Assembly: GCF_017888565.1 (NCBI RefSeq)
Contig: NZ_JAGHFX010000004.1
Location: 62,001-126,000, forward strand
Direction of reading: 5' to 3'
Length of the DNA stretch: 64,000 nucleotides
Source: Clostridium sp.
GTDB lineage: Bacteria; Bacillota; Clostridia; Clostridiales; Clostridiaceae
The translations under genes were made by a program, and so were the position numbers. Below, piece after piece: positions 38,393 to 48,060 of this stretch. The notes under the pieces were generated by a model. The model had not been told where the DNA came from and did no database searches. It was given only the letters and a program-made list of their open reading frames with translations. Every line of letters starts with the position of its first letter. The first letter of the stretch is position 1.

Positions 38393-39658
38393 TTACTCAT
38401 TATTATTACTATTATTATCATTATTATCAGATGGATTTTGAGCTACTTCTTTAGCTACTGTAAATGATACTTTTTCAATAGAAGCTATACTAAAGCTCTC
38501 ATCTAAACCTTGAAGTATAACTTTAGGTTCTTGCTCAAAGCTTCCATCTTCCTTAAATGAACTTACATCTATAGAAGCTTTTATATTATCGGCAGTTATA
38601 TTTCCTATCTCATTTTCGTACCCACTTATAGTCACTTTAATAGTATCTTTAGTCGGTGTAACTTTTACTCCTTCAACTACCCCTGTTATACTATATTTTA
38701 TATTAAAATCTCTAGTTGCAAATTTTATTACATTAACTTTAACTGTAACATAATCTTCACCCTGAGATATTTTTAATCCTTCTGGAATCACTATTCCAAG
38801 AGATACTTCTTTACTTTCATTTATTGAGCTTAAATCTAAAGGAGTCGAATTTACTTCACTTATTGTATCTAATATCTCATTAGGTCCTAAAATTTCTACA
38901 AACTTTTTGTTGCTTTCCATAGACTTTAGTTTAAGCCCATTAGGTAATTGTCCACTAGTTACTATATTTACTTTTACAAATTTACCTTTGCTAACTCTTA
39001 TTTCCACATTAGCAGATTTTTCTGAAAGCAAAACTCCCACAACTTCATTTCCATTTTCATCTAATGGTTTTATATCATAACTACCTACTAAATTTTCAAA
39101 AACATCCTCTTTATTATCTGAAACAACTAAACTTGCTACTTTTGTGACAACTGACTCCGCTCCTGTTACCTTAACTTCTTTAGGTTCTATAGTAGCTGCA
39201 GATGCAAAATATCCCTGTCTTGGTGTAACTTTAATATTTGAAGTTATAGGCATAGTTTTTTCTACCATATCTTCTATTTTAACTGATACTGTCAGTGTAT
39301 TAGTATTTCTTATACTTACCGTAATTGGATAATCTACTATAGAAACAGGAACTTTATTTTCTCCCTTTTTCCAAGCATACTCGCTTAAATCAACTTGAAC
39401 TTTAAAGTCACTTTTCTTTATTTTATTTATATCACTTGTGTTTCCTTCTACTTTTAAAGTTACATATAATTCCTGATTTGGGGTTACTGCTAATTTTGAG
39501 CTAGTTAGAGCTTCTGTATTGATTAACTCAACTGGTATTTTGCTTATTTCTGTAGTTCTTATTTTATTTTCTACATTAGTTACATAAACCCATAAGCCTA
39601 TAGATAATAAAAGACATATTACTGGTATTATTAATCTATTTTTTTCCTTCTTATCCAA
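38393..39658 (-). CDS. cdaR: YbbR-domain regulator of diadenylate cyclase
   Basis: 421 residues from a TTG after GAGGGTG. One N-terminal membrane helix (IIPVICLLLSIGLWVYV), then three to four extracellular YbbR repeats recognisable by IPVELIN, VKVTGAESVV and VEILGPNE-type turns, and an Asn/Ser/Asp-rich tail. CdaR binds CdaA at the membrane and modulates c-di-AMP synthesis. Its start overlaps the cdaA end by 28 bases, implying translational coupling. Confidence 0.9.
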   Translation of the reverse strand: MDKKEKNRLIIPVICLLLSIGLWVYVTNVENKIRTTEISKIPVELINTEALTSSKLAVTPNQELYVTLKVEGNTSDINKIKKSDFKVQVDLSEYAWKKGENKVPVSIVDYPITVSIRNTNTLTVSVKIEDMVEKTMPITSNIKVTPRQGYFASAATIEPKEVKVTGAESVVTKVASLVVSDNKEDVFENLVGSYDIKPLDENGNEVVGVLLSEKSANVEIRVSKGKFVKVNIVTSGQLPNGLKLKSMESNKKFVEILGPNEILDTISEVNSTPLDLSSINESKEVSLGIVIPEGLKISQGEDYVTVKVNVIKFATRDFNIKYSITGVVEGVKVTPTKDTIKVTISGYENEIGNITADNIKASIDVSSFKEDGSFEQEPKVILQGLDESFSIASIEKVSFTVAKEVAQNPSDNNDNNSNNNE

Positions 39659-40482
39659 GCTTTCACCCTCTCCCCAGCTGATTTAACATTCTTTCTATCA
39701 TTATGTTGCATCATTTTAAGTAAAATTACTCTTAATCTTTCTCTATCATAATTTCTTGTTAACCTACCATTTATAGCTAATGAGATTACTCCAGTTTCTT
39801 CAGACACAACTAAAACTATAGAATCCGAAACTTCTGATACCCCTATAGCTGCTCTATGTCTTGTTCCAAGCTTTTTATTTATCATATTATTATTTGTAAG
39901 TGGAAGTACACATCCAGATGCTAATATTCTATCTTTTCTTATTATAGTGGCCCCATCATGTAATGGTGTATTAACAACAAATATATTCTCTAGTAAATTC
40001 GACGTTACTTTTGCATCTAAAATAGTTCCAGAATTAAGTATTTCTCCTAACCTTGTTGCCTGTTCTATAACTATTAATGCACCTGTTTTTGATTCTGCTA
40101 AATTCTCAACTGCAGTAATTATTTCACTTACAGTTATGTTTCTTTCCTCTTCATTTTGAATATTGTGTATTTCTTCAAAAGCACTTCTACCTATGTGTTC
40201 TAATGCTCTCCTTATCTCTGGTTGAAATATTATAACAACAGATAAAAGACCAACGGTCAATGTCTTATTTAAAATGAAATTTAACATTTCTAATTTTAAG
40301 ACATAACTTATAGGTATCAATGCCACCATAAGTACAATACCCTTTAAAAGTTGTTCTGCCCTTGTTTCTTTTATTAGTATATATCCTTTATAGAATATAT
40401 AGGCAACTACTAATATATCTAAAACTGCAAATATAGATATATTTTTTAGTGTGTTTGTTATAAATGTACTAATTTCCTGCAT
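39631..40482 (-). CDS. cdaA: Diadenylate cyclase
   Basis: 283 residues from the ATG at 40482; the GTG three codons earlier is part of the GGGGGTG ribosome binding site. Three N-terminal membrane helices (FAVLDILVVAYIFYKGYI and following) and a DAC domain with the catalytic DGATIIRKDRI and RHRAAIGVSE motifs. Makes c-di-AMP from two ATP, controlling potassium, turgor and wall homeostasis. The usual third gene glmM is absent here and lies at 28.3 kb. Confidence 0.95.
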   Translation of the reverse strand: MQEISTFITNTLKNISIFAVLDILVVAYIFYKGYILIKETRAEQLLKGIVLMVALIPISYVLKLEMLNFILNKTLTVGLLSVVIIFQPEIRRALEHIGRSAFEEIHNIQNEEERNITVSEIITAVENLAESKTGALIVIEQATRLGEILNSGTILDAKVTSNLLENIFVVNTPLHDGATIIRKDRILASGCVLPLTNNNMINKKLGTRHRAAIGVSEVSDSIVLVVSEETGVISLAINGRLTRNYDRERLRVILLKMMQHNDRKNVKSAGERVKAWIRRKKID

Positions 40483-40633
40483 AAAGGGCACCCCCTAATT
40501 TTCATATATTATTAATTATACACCAATAAGTAAATTCTTAGTATAATATTTAATTTTTTTTTAATTTTATAATATTTTTCACTTTACTGTAATATAAATT
40601 TATGTAAAGAAATTTATATGGGGTGATAAACTT

Positions 40634-41626
40634 ATGAAAGAAAAACTTAGTACTTTGTTCAAAGATCATAAAAATTTAATGGTATTCATAATATCGCTAC
40701 TGTTACTCGTATCATTTTCAATGTTTTTTATCATATATAACTCAGATTCTAATAGAGCTAAAAGAACTATAAAAAATATTGGCAATGAATTAAATGACGT
40801 AAATGCAAATCTCGAATTAGGCATAAAAGATTTAACCATTGATACAACTAAATCCTATGATCTTTTGGTATCTGGCTCAAATAAACTAAAAGAATTATTA
40901 AATTCAACTTCTCAAATTGAAGATATTGATGCTGAAATTTCATCTATAAAAAACGATCTAACCAATGCTATAAGCTCTACTATAAGTTTATATGATAGTT
41001 GTATCAATATTCTTTCTAATCCTAAAGATATAAAGTCTAGTACTGATTTGGATAATTTTAGCATATCCAAAGAAAATTGTATAAAAGATTATTCTATTTT
41101 AGCACAAAACAAAATTAATGTAGACTTTTCTAATAATACATTACAATTTTTTGACAATACTTATAATTACTTAAATACTGTAATTAAGGTTAATAGAGAT
41201 TCTGAATTTCAAAATACTCAACAACGAGAATTCTTCCTGCAACTTGATTCATTTAATTCAGAATTCAACTCATTAAATGAGGACTTAATGCCTGCCATTA
41301 ATAAAATAAGAGAAGACAAAAGAGATCTACAAGCTATAATTGATGATTTGTATATTAAGGAAAAATCTTATGAAAACCTAAAATCTAAAATTGTGTCTAT
41401 GTCTATTCCAGATGGCTGTATGGATATATACGACGCTTTAAATGACTACTTAAATATGTACTATATATATTTAAAATCTATTAAAGAAGCAACTATATAT
41501 GAAAAAACTTGTTCTGACGTAGATAAGTTTTCTAAAGAAATTAATAGAAATTACAAAAATGCTTCATCTAAAAGAGATGACGTAATAAATGCTTATTCAG
41601 ATTACAAAAATATTCTTGAAAAATAA
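40634..41626 (+). CDS. Membrane-anchored helical protein of unknown function
   Basis: 330 residues, ATG after GGGGTGAT. One N-terminal membrane helix (LMVFIISLLLLVSFSMFFIIY) and a long extracytoplasmic, Asn/Asp/Ser/Lys-rich helical region with weak heptads (about 45-115 and 200-300). No catalytic motif recognised. It starts 151 bases from the divergent cdaA gene and precedes a SleB-type hydrolase gene on the same strand by 68 bases, so the two may be cotranscribed. A sporulation or envelope role is only suggested by that neighbour. Confidence 0.65.
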   Translation: MKEKLSTLFKDHKNLMVFIISLLLLVSFSMFFIIYNSDSNRAKRTIKNIGNELNDVNANLELGIKDLTIDTTKSYDLLVSGSNKLKELLNSTSQIEDIDAEISSIKNDLTNAISSTISLYDSCINILSNPKDIKSSTDLDNFSISKENCIKDYSILAQNKINVDFSNNTLQFFDNTYNYLNTVIKVNRDSEFQNTQQREFFLQLDSFNSEFNSLNEDLMPAINKIREDKRDLQAIIDDLYIKEKSYENLKSKIVSMSIPDGCMDIYDALNDYLNMYYIYLKSIKEATIYEKTCSDVDKFSKEINRNYKNASSKRDDVINAYSDYKNILEK

Positions 41627-41694
41627 TTTGTATTAAATTTTTTCTTTTGGAAATAATAATCTTGGATTATATGTTATCCAAAAGGAGGTTATTT

Positions 41695-42276
41695 ATGAAA
41701 TATTTAAGAACAATACCTATTTTGTTTTTAACCTTTTTATTTTCAGCAGAGATACCTGTATTGGCTTATAAAAATGTTAGTTTAGTAGGTAATTCTAACA
41801 ATTTAATAAGCACTAATTTAAATGGAGAATTAAATAGTACTATAATAAATATGCCAAAAGAAAACGTGGTTGATGTCTTCAATCACAACGACAACATAAT
41901 ATATTTAACAGAAGACGACGTAAATTTAATGGCTAAAATCGTTTATGCTGAAAGTAAAGGTGAGCCCTATGAGGGTAAAGTTGCAGTTGCATCGGTTATA
42001 TTAAATAGGGTATTAAGTCCAGGATTTCCAAATAGCATTAGTGAGGTTATATTCCAACCTAACGCATTCTCTTGCGTAGTGGATGGTCAAATATCTGTTA
42101 CACCAACTGAAGAGTGCTATAATGCAGTTTATGACGCAATAAAAGGTAATGATCCTACAAATGAGGCATTATTCTTTTATAATCCTGCAATAGCTACTTG
42201 TTCCTGGATGCAAGATATTGAAAAAGCTGATAGCAAAGCTATTGGTCAACATTTATTTTTTAATACAAAATATTAA
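41695..42276 (+). CDS. SleB/CwlJ-type cell wall hydrolase
   Basis: 193 residues from the ATG at 41695, which follows AAAAGGAGG; an open frame 16 codons upstream has no site. Signal peptide MKYLRTIPILFLTFLFSAEI. The catalytic domain (about 75-193) shows the Hydrolase_2 pattern: the Glu in KIVYAESKGEPYEGKVAVA, then VILNRVLSPGFPNSISEVIF, AFSCVVDG, and ATCSWMQDI. Family members are lytic transglycosylases of spore cortex and wall peptidoglycan. There is no N-terminal peptidoglycan-binding domain. Probably exported during sporulation, but timing cannot be read from sequence. Confidence 0.85.
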   Translation: MKYLRTIPILFLTFLFSAEIPVLAYKNVSLVGNSNNLISTNLNGELNSTIINMPKENVVDVFNHNDNIIYLTEDDVNLMAKIVYAESKGEPYEGKVAVASVILNRVLSPGFPNSISEVIFQPNAFSCVVDGQISVTPTEECYNAVYDAIKGNDPTNEALFFYNPAIATCSWMQDIEKADSKAIGQHLFFNTKY

Positions 42277-42287
42277 AAGTTAAATGG

Positions 42288-42330
42288 AATGTTACAAAAT
42301 AAATAAGAATTTATTTTGTAACATTTTTTA
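42288..42330 (+). terminator. Terminator of the SleB-type gene
   Basis: 17-base stem beginning AATGTTACAAAAT with an AAGA loop, followed by TTTTTTATTT. Confidence 0.85.
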
Positions 42331-42438
42331 TTTGTTAGAAACTTATCTAAAACTTCTCTTCACATAAATTCTATAGAAAATTTTTTAAATATATAATATT
42401 ATGCTAACATTTCCAATCATTATCAAATTAAACAAAAA

Positions 42439-42462
42439 GAAATTCAGCCAAAGCCGAATTTC
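42439..42462 (-). terminator. Terminator of the iadA operon
   Basis: Stem GAAATTC(A)GC/GC(C)GAATTTC with a CAAA loop; on the minus strand TTTTTG follows. Confidence 0.65.
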
Positions 42463-42484
42463 CATCTCAGTTATCCATTATTAA

Positions 42485-43657
42485 TTATTCAAAAGTTCCC
42501 CTTACAACCGCTTCTCCATTTTGTACCATTACTTTTCCCATAGCTATAACAGTATCTATTTCTAATGAACTTTCATCTACTAAAACTAAATCTGCATCTT
42601 TATCTTTTTCTATTGATCCCTTATTCGAAAGTTTTAATATTTCTGCAACATTGGATGTAATAACTTTAATTGCATCCTCTATCTTTATATTATATGTCTT
42701 AATAGCTTCTCTTACTTCTCTATATAAAGTTGATACAGAACAAATTCCTACTTTAGTTAAACTTCCATCTATATCAAATATTGGCATACTTCCGTTTCCA
42801 TCTGATGAGAATGTTATATGTGATAAGTCAACTTTATTATTAATTAAGATGCTTAATCCTTCACTTGCTCTTAATTCACCTGGTTCTAGGCAATCTGGAT
42901 CTGAACTTGTAGTAAGATCTATAAATCCCCCTTTCCTTACATATTCTTCTCCTGCTTCAAATAAGTCTTTATTTCTATTAATATGGGTTGGAAGTAACTG
43001 TGTTGGAGGAATTTCTGTTTCTTCAATTAACTTGAACAAATAATCTAATTTCCTATCTCCATTACCTAAATGAATATTTACTATTCCAGATTTTCCAGAT
43101 AATAATCCTCCAACTCTAGCTTGTGCTACTGTTTGGGCAAACTGCGTAAATGTAGCTTGAGAACTTCTATTGTCAGAAATAGCAACTTCTCCTACTCCAA
43201 TAATTTTATCTACCAACATTATATCTCTCTTTATATTACTAGTTAGAGTTTTTACTGGTATTTCATATGAACCTGTATAACAATATGTAGTTATTCCCTC
43301 TTCTTCTAAAGCTTTTGATTTAGCTATTAAACTAGCCATATCTCTACAAATTCCATCTGTTCCTATACAACCAACAACTGTTGTTATTCCAGCCATTGTT
43401 AAATCTGTAAGCTTTATTTCTGGTGTTCTAGTTTTAAAACTACCTTCTCCACCAGCTCCATTAATATGAACATGACAATCTATGAATCCTGGAAAAAGTA
43501 ATTTTCCTGCTCCATTTATTATTTTTATATCTATAAAATCCGTAGGAATTTTTATATTTTCATATATTCCTTCAATTTTATTTGACGATATTACTACATC
43601 CTTTTCTCCTTTATACTCAGGAGAATACACTTTTATTCCTTTTATTACTGTTAACAT
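42485..43657 (-). CDS. iadA: Isoaspartyl dipeptidase (beta-aspartyl-peptidase)
   Basis: 390 residues, amidohydrolase superfamily, cytosolic. Metal site HxH in FPGFIDCHVHINGAGGEG, later His in VNIHLGNG and LLPTHINRNKDL, and the catalytic Asp in ITFSSDGNGSMP. Hydrolyses beta-linked Asp dipeptides from damaged proteins. The C-terminus shows DLVLVDESSLEIDTVIAMGK. ATG after AGGAGTGG. Downstream of a TPR gene by 17 bases. Confidence 0.92.
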   Translation of the reverse strand: MLTVIKGIKVYSPEYKGEKDVVISSNKIEGIYENIKIPTDFIDIKIINGAGKLLFPGFIDCHVHINGAGGEGSFKTRTPEIKLTDLTMAGITTVVGCIGTDGICRDMASLIAKSKALEEEGITTYCYTGSYEIPVKTLTSNIKRDIMLVDKIIGVGEVAISDNRSSQATFTQFAQTVAQARVGGLLSGKSGIVNIHLGNGDRKLDYLFKLIEETEIPPTQLLPTHINRNKDLFEAGEEYVRKGGFIDLTTSSDPDCLEPGELRASEGLSILINNKVDLSHITFSSDGNGSMPIFDIDGSLTKVGICSVSTLYREVREAIKTYNIKIEDAIKVITSNVAEILKLSNKGSIEKDKDADLVLVDESSLEIDTVIAMGKVMVQNGEAVVRGTFE

Positions 43658-43674
43658 CTACGCCACTCCTATAG

Positions 43675-44838
43675 TTAGTTATTTAAAATATCTTTTATGT
43701 TAGTATTATTATAAATTGAATTTGAATATTTACTTATAAGCTCTTTTGCATAATGCTTACTTTTATCTCTATTCAAATCTTTATAAAGTAAAGATATTCT
43801 ATAATAAGACTCTTCTATATAATTCCCATTTTCATAACTAGATATATATTTTTCAAATTTTTTTATTGCCTCGTTATTATCTCCTAATTTCTCATATGTG
43901 GAGGCTAATAAAAACATTATGTCATCATTTAAATGACTATTTTCTGAATAAATAATGGTACTTTCTAATATGACCTTTGTATCATTGTATTTTTCTTCAT
44001 CAAATGAATCAGTTGCTTTTATGTAGTTTTGTCTTATCTCATCTTCACTCAATATATGTTCATTTAAATTACTTTTTTCTTTTTTATCTATGTCATTATT
44101 AATTTCTTCATTACTCGTATTAATAGATCCTGAGTTAGTATCTAAATTATTTACATCAATATCTTTATTTACATCAAAATTCTCATTTCTATTAACTATC
44201 TCTAAATTATCTTCTCCATTATCCTTACCCTTTTGTAGTCCACCTCTTATTAGTATTACTGATGTTACAATAATACATATGATAACTGTTATAGTTATTG
44301 GCTTTATAACTACACTACCATTACTTTTTATGTTTAAAATTTCATCAATTTCTTTTTTTAGATTTTTAGCCTCTATATTATATTTATCTAATGAAAATAC
44401 TTTATCAATACATTTTTGACACTTATTATATTCTGCTTTTCTCATATAGCATATTGCTAAAGCATTATTTACATTTATAGAATTATAATCGCTTTCCTTG
44501 CAAATCATTAAAGCTTGCAACGCTTCATCTATATTTAAATTTCTTATTAATTCTTCTGCCTCTTTAAAAAAATCCCTTCTATTAAAATCCCTTTGAATAT
44601 CCTTTAAATATGCTTTAGCAATCTCATCATCATTATGATATTTATTTATCTTCCATAATGAAATAGCCTCTTCAAGCTCTCCCTTTAAATATAATAGCAA
44701 TCCCTTTAAATTAAGTAAGCTTGAATCCTCTAAGTTTCTTGATATACCTATCTCACAGATTTCTATAGCCTTGTCTATATATCCATTGTTATATAAATTG
44801 AGCGCTTTTTTATATTCCCTTTTATCCTTATTTTTCAT
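43675..44838 (-). CDS. TPR-repeat membrane protein
   Basis: 387 residues. N-terminal TPR-like helices (about 1-165: YKKALNLYNNGYIDKAIEICEIG, LNLKGLLLYLKGELEEAISLW, ALAICYMRKAEYNKCQKCIDKV), one membrane helix (ITITVIICIIVTSVILI), an acidic Asn/Asp/Glu linker, then outer-face TPR repeats (about 290-380: FLLASTYEKLGDNNEAIKKFEKY). It probably holds a protein complex across the membrane. Partner unknown. It sits between the chromate transporter pair and iadA in one tight run. Confidence 0.78.
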   Translation of the reverse strand: MKNKDKREYKKALNLYNNGYIDKAIEICEIGISRNLEDSSLLNLKGLLLYLKGELEEAISLWKINKYHNDDEIAKAYLKDIQRDFNRRDFFKEAEELIRNLNIDEALQALMICKESDYNSINVNNALAICYMRKAEYNKCQKCIDKVFSLDKYNIEAKNLKKEIDEILNIKSNGSVVIKPITITVIICIIVTSVILIRGGLQKGKDNGEDNLEIVNRNENFDVNKDIDVNNLDTNSGSINTSNEEINNDIDKKEKSNLNEHILSEDEIRQNYIKATDSFDEEKYNDTKVILESTIIYSENSHLNDDIMFLLASTYEKLGDNNEAIKKFEKYISSYENGNYIEESYYRISLLYKDLNRDKSKHYAKELISKYSNSIYNNTNIKDILNN

Positions 44839-44859
44839 TCATTATTACCTCATTCAAAT

Positions 44860-45384
44860 TTATAAGTAGAATATTAATCCTATAATAGCCGCTATCACTA
44901 TAACTAATATAGGATGAACTTTTTTGCTTAACAGTACTACTCCTATTATCGAAGTGATTATTATACTCTTTAAATCTAAATAAGATTCTTTTGCTAAATC
45001 TAAAAAGGCTTTTATTATTAATGCAATTAACACAGGCCTCATTCCCATTAAGGCAGCTTTAACAACAGTAGATTCCTTAAACTTATCTAATGTCTTACTT
45101 ATTATAGACACCAATACAAATGAAGTTATTACTACTCCTATAGTAGCCATAATACTTCCTAAAACCCCAGATAATTTATATCCAACAAAAGTTGCTGAGT
45201 TTATTGCAACTGGTCCAGGAGTCATTTGTGATATACCTATGATATCTAAAAATTCATTTATACTAAGCCAATTATTAGTTTCGACTATTTCTCTTTGAAT
45301 GAAAGGAAGCATAGCATATCCTCCCCCAAAGCTAAATGAACCTATTTTAAAGAAAGAAAAAAATAACTTTATTAATAATTCCAA
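44860..45384 (-). CDS. Chromate transporter half, CHR domain (second)
   Basis: 174 residues, five to six membrane helices. CHR signature: FFKIGSFSFGGGYAMLPFIQREIV and MTPGPVAINSATFVGYKLSG. Pairs with the immediately upstream half to make a split ChrA-type transporter. The family exports chromate, but in clostridia the physiological anion may differ. Confidence 0.88.
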   Translation of the reverse strand: MELLIKLFFSFFKIGSFSFGGGYAMLPFIQREIVETNNWLSINEFLDIIGISQMTPGPVAINSATFVGYKLSGVLGSIMATIGVVITSFVLVSIISKTLDKFKESTVVKAALMGMRPVLIALIIKAFLDLAKESYLDLKSIIITSIIGVVLLSKKVHPILVIVIAAIIGLIFYL

Positions 45385-45921
45385 TTAACTCACCTTCTTC
45401 CTTAAAAAGACAGCTCCATATATAGCTGATGCTATTATTACCATAATCGGATGAATATCAAAGAATGTCAATGCTATAAGTGCTACTATAATAGTTGCTA
45501 CAGTTCTTGTATTCTTTTGTAACCCCTTGCTTAAGCTTATTGCTCCTACTAATACTAACATTGGAACTGCTGCAGTTATTCCCTTAAATGCTGCATTAAC
45601 ATAATAATTATTTCTAAATTGCATAAAGAAGGCTGCAATTATTATAATTATAAAAAACGACGGTAATATAACTGCTAATAAAGCCATTACTGCTCCTATT
45701 AATCCTCCAATTTTATATCCCAAGAATATTGAACAGTTAATTGCTAATGCCCCTGGAAGACTTTGTGATACAACTAATACATCCATAAATTCTTCTTTCT
45801 CAATCCATTTTTTATTTTTAACAACTTCCTCTTCTATTAATGGGATCATCGCATATCCTCCACCAAAGGTAAAAGCTCCTATCTTTAAAAATGAAATGAA
45901 CATTTCTATAACTTTCTTCAT
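45385..45921 (-). CDS. Chromate transporter half, CHR domain (first)
   Basis: 178 residues with the same CHR layout (FLKIGAFTFGGGYAMIPLIEEEVV, SLPGALAINCSIFLGYKIGG). Its stop abuts the next half with no gap, as in heterodimeric short-chain ChrA pairs. First gene of the chr-chr-TPR-iadA run. ATG after GAGGTGG. Confidence 0.88.
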   Translation of the reverse strand: MKKVIEMFISFLKIGAFTFGGGYAMIPLIEEEVVKNKKWIEKEEFMDVLVVSQSLPGALAINCSIFLGYKIGGLIGAVMALLAVILPSFFIIIIIAAFFMQFRNNYYVNAAFKGITAAVPMLVLVGAISLSKGLQKNTRTVATIIVALIALTFFDIHPIMVIIASAIYGAVFLRKKVS

Positions 45922-46016
45922 CTCTTCACCACCTCGATTATTTTTATTATACTTTATATTATACCTTTATTGATTATATAAATCATTTATTAAAATAGAT
46001 ATATTTCTCCAAAATA

Positions 46017-46045
46017 AAAAGTCGCATTAATAGTATGCGACTTTT
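46017..46045 (-). terminator. Terminator of ptsI
   Basis: Stem AAAAGTCGCAT/ATGCGACTTTT around TAATAGT, 11 bases past the ptsI stop. Confidence 0.85.
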
Positions 46046-46056
46046 CTTTATTTTAA

Positions 46057-47676
46057 TTATTCTTGTTCTAATATTATTTTCTTAGCTGTTAATATTGATG
46101 TAGCACTCATTGAGAATTCATCTAAACCATATTCAACTAATGTTGGAATTGCAGCTTCATCTCCTGCCATTTCTCCACACATTCCAACCCATTTACCATG
46201 CTTATGAGCTCCATCTATAGTCATCTTTATTAATCTTAATACAGCTGGGTGCATTGGATTATAAAGGTATGATACTTTTTCACTCATTCTATCAGCAGCT
46301 AAAGTGTATTGGATCAAGTCGTTTGTTCCTATTGAGAAGAAATCTACATGCTTAGCTAATTCATCTGCATATACAGCAGCTGCAGGGATTTCAACCATTA
46401 TACCCCATTGAATTTTTTCTGAGTATTCTATTCCTTCAGCCTTTAATTCAGCTTTACATTCTTCTACAAATTCCTTTGCAGCTTGGAATTCTTCTAAGCC
46501 TGAAATCATAGGGAACATTACTGCAAGATTTCCATAAACAGAAGCTCTAAGTAAAGCTCTGATTTGAACCTTGAATATATCTTTTCTATCTAAACATAAT
46601 CTTATAGCTCTGTATCCTAAGAATGGATTCATTTCTTGTGGTAATGGTAAGTATGGAAGTGTTTTATCTCCACCGATATCTAGTGTTCTTATAACAACTT
46701 GTTTTCCATCCATTACTTCAAGAACTTTTTTATAAGATTCGAATTGTTCTTCTTCTGTTGGAGCTGAATCTCTATCCATATATAAGAACTCAGTTCTGAA
46801 TAATCCAACACCATCTCCACCATTTGCAACTACTGCTTCAGCATCTGCTGGTGAACCTATGTTTCCACAAACTTCAACTCTTCTTCCTGATTTAGTAACT
46901 GTTTTTACAGTTATTAATTTCTTTAATTCTTCTTGTTCTGCTAAGAATTTTTCTCTCTTAGCTGTGTATTCATCTATAACTGATTGCTCAGGGTTTATTA
47001 TACATATTCCTTCAATACCATCAACTATAACAGTATCTCCATTTTTAACTGATGTAGTTATATCTTTTAAACCTACTATTGCTGGTATTTCTAAAGTTCT
47101 AGCCATAATAGCAGAGTGAGAAGTTCTTCCTCCGATATTAGTTAAGAAACCAACAACTTTACTTCTATCTAATTGTGCTGTATCTGATGGAGTTAAATCG
47201 TGAGCTACAACTATAGTGTTTGCTTCAGTTATAGCAAATGCATCTCCACCTTTTCCCGCTAAGTTTGAAATTATTCTCTTAGAAACGTCTTTTATGTCAG
47301 CAGCTCTTTCTTTCATGTACTCGTCTTCCATAGAATCAAAAATCATTACAAATGTATTTGTAACACTTTCAACTGCTTTCATTGCATTTACGCTATTTGA
47401 TTCTATTTCTAATAACATTCCACCAGTAAATTCTGGATCATCTAATAGAGTTAGGTGAGCTTCGAAAACTTGAGCTTCATGTTCTCCTATTTCTGCTAAA
47501 GCTTTATCTCTAATAGCAGTTAATTGAACTTTTGCTTGCTCTAAAGCCTTTTGTAGAACTTCTTTTTCTGCCTCTACATTAGAAACTTTCGCATCTGTTA
47601 TTACTATTTCTTCGTGTTCTTGTAAAAATACTTTTCCTATTGCATAACCTTTAGACGCAGCTATACCTTTTTTCAT
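46057..47676 (-). CDS. ptsI: Phosphoenolpyruvate-protein phosphotransferase (Enzyme I)
   Basis: 539 residues, cytosolic. Passes phosphate from PEP to HPr to energise PTS sugar uptake. Active-site His in LTNIGGRTSHSAIMARTLEIPAIVG. The PEP-binding barrel shows GVGLFRTEFLYMDR, IRTLDIGGDKTLPYL, and the C-terminal GMCGEMAGDEAA with the catalytic Cys. ptsH is not adjacent. Single gene with its own promoter and terminator. Confidence 0.97.
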   Translation of the reverse strand: MKKGIAASKGYAIGKVFLQEHEEIVITDAKVSNVEAEKEVLQKALEQAKVQLTAIRDKALAEIGEHEAQVFEAHLTLLDDPEFTGGMLLEIESNSVNAMKAVESVTNTFVMIFDSMEDEYMKERAADIKDVSKRIISNLAGKGGDAFAITEANTIVVAHDLTPSDTAQLDRSKVVGFLTNIGGRTSHSAIMARTLEIPAIVGLKDITTSVKNGDTVIVDGIEGICIINPEQSVIDEYTAKREKFLAEQEELKKLITVKTVTKSGRRVEVCGNIGSPADAEAVVANGGDGVGLFRTEFLYMDRDSAPTEEEQFESYKKVLEVMDGKQVVIRTLDIGGDKTLPYLPLPQEMNPFLGYRAIRLCLDRKDIFKVQIRALLRASVYGNLAVMFPMISGLEEFQAAKEFVEECKAELKAEGIEYSEKIQWGIMVEIPAAAVYADELAKHVDFFSIGTNDLIQYTLAADRMSEKVSYLYNPMHPAVLRLIKMTIDGAHKHGKWVGMCGEMAGDEAAIPTLVEYGLDEFSMSATSILTAKKIILEQE

Positions 47677-47770
47677 TTCCGAGATTCCTCCTTAATAATA
47701 GCTATAAATTCAAATTATATATGAAATTTATAGAAAGTACTAATCTGTTTTATAAATTACAACTACATGT

Positions 47771-47798
47771 ATTATAACATATTTTTCACCTATGTTAA
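47771..47798 (-). promoter_or_regulatory. Promoter of ptsI
   Basis: On the minus strand, TTAACA (47793-47798), 16-base spacer, extended -10 TGTTATAAT (TATAAT at 47771-47776). The remaining 47799-47990 is AT-rich with no gene. Confidence 0.65.
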
Positions 47799-47990
47799 TA
47801 CGAATACACATAATTTTTATTATTTTCTATCATTAATTTCATTTTTTTATTTATTTTATTTACATATTTTCTGTATAAGCAAAATTATTCTAAAAAATTT
47901 TACATTTTTTTCAATACAATATGTTTTTTCATCCTTTTTTCAGTATGTTTATTGATTTTATTATAGTATTATAGCTAAAAGATTTTGAAA

Positions 47991-48014
47991 AAAGGCTGCT
48001 TTAAACAGCCCTTT
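47991..48014 (-). terminator. Terminator of nrdAB
   Basis: Stem AAAGGCTG/CAGCCCTTT with a 7-base loop, about 47 bases past the nrdB stop; T-run on the minus strand. Confidence 0.7.
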
Positions 48015-48060
48015 ATTATAAACTATAATTCGACAATCTTTCCTCATATTTTATTATTGC

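Noticed and set aside
47767..47955. 62-codon plus-strand ORF upstream of ptsI
   Set aside because: AT-driven Phe/Tyr-rich translation overlapping the ptsI promoter, with no ribosome binding site.
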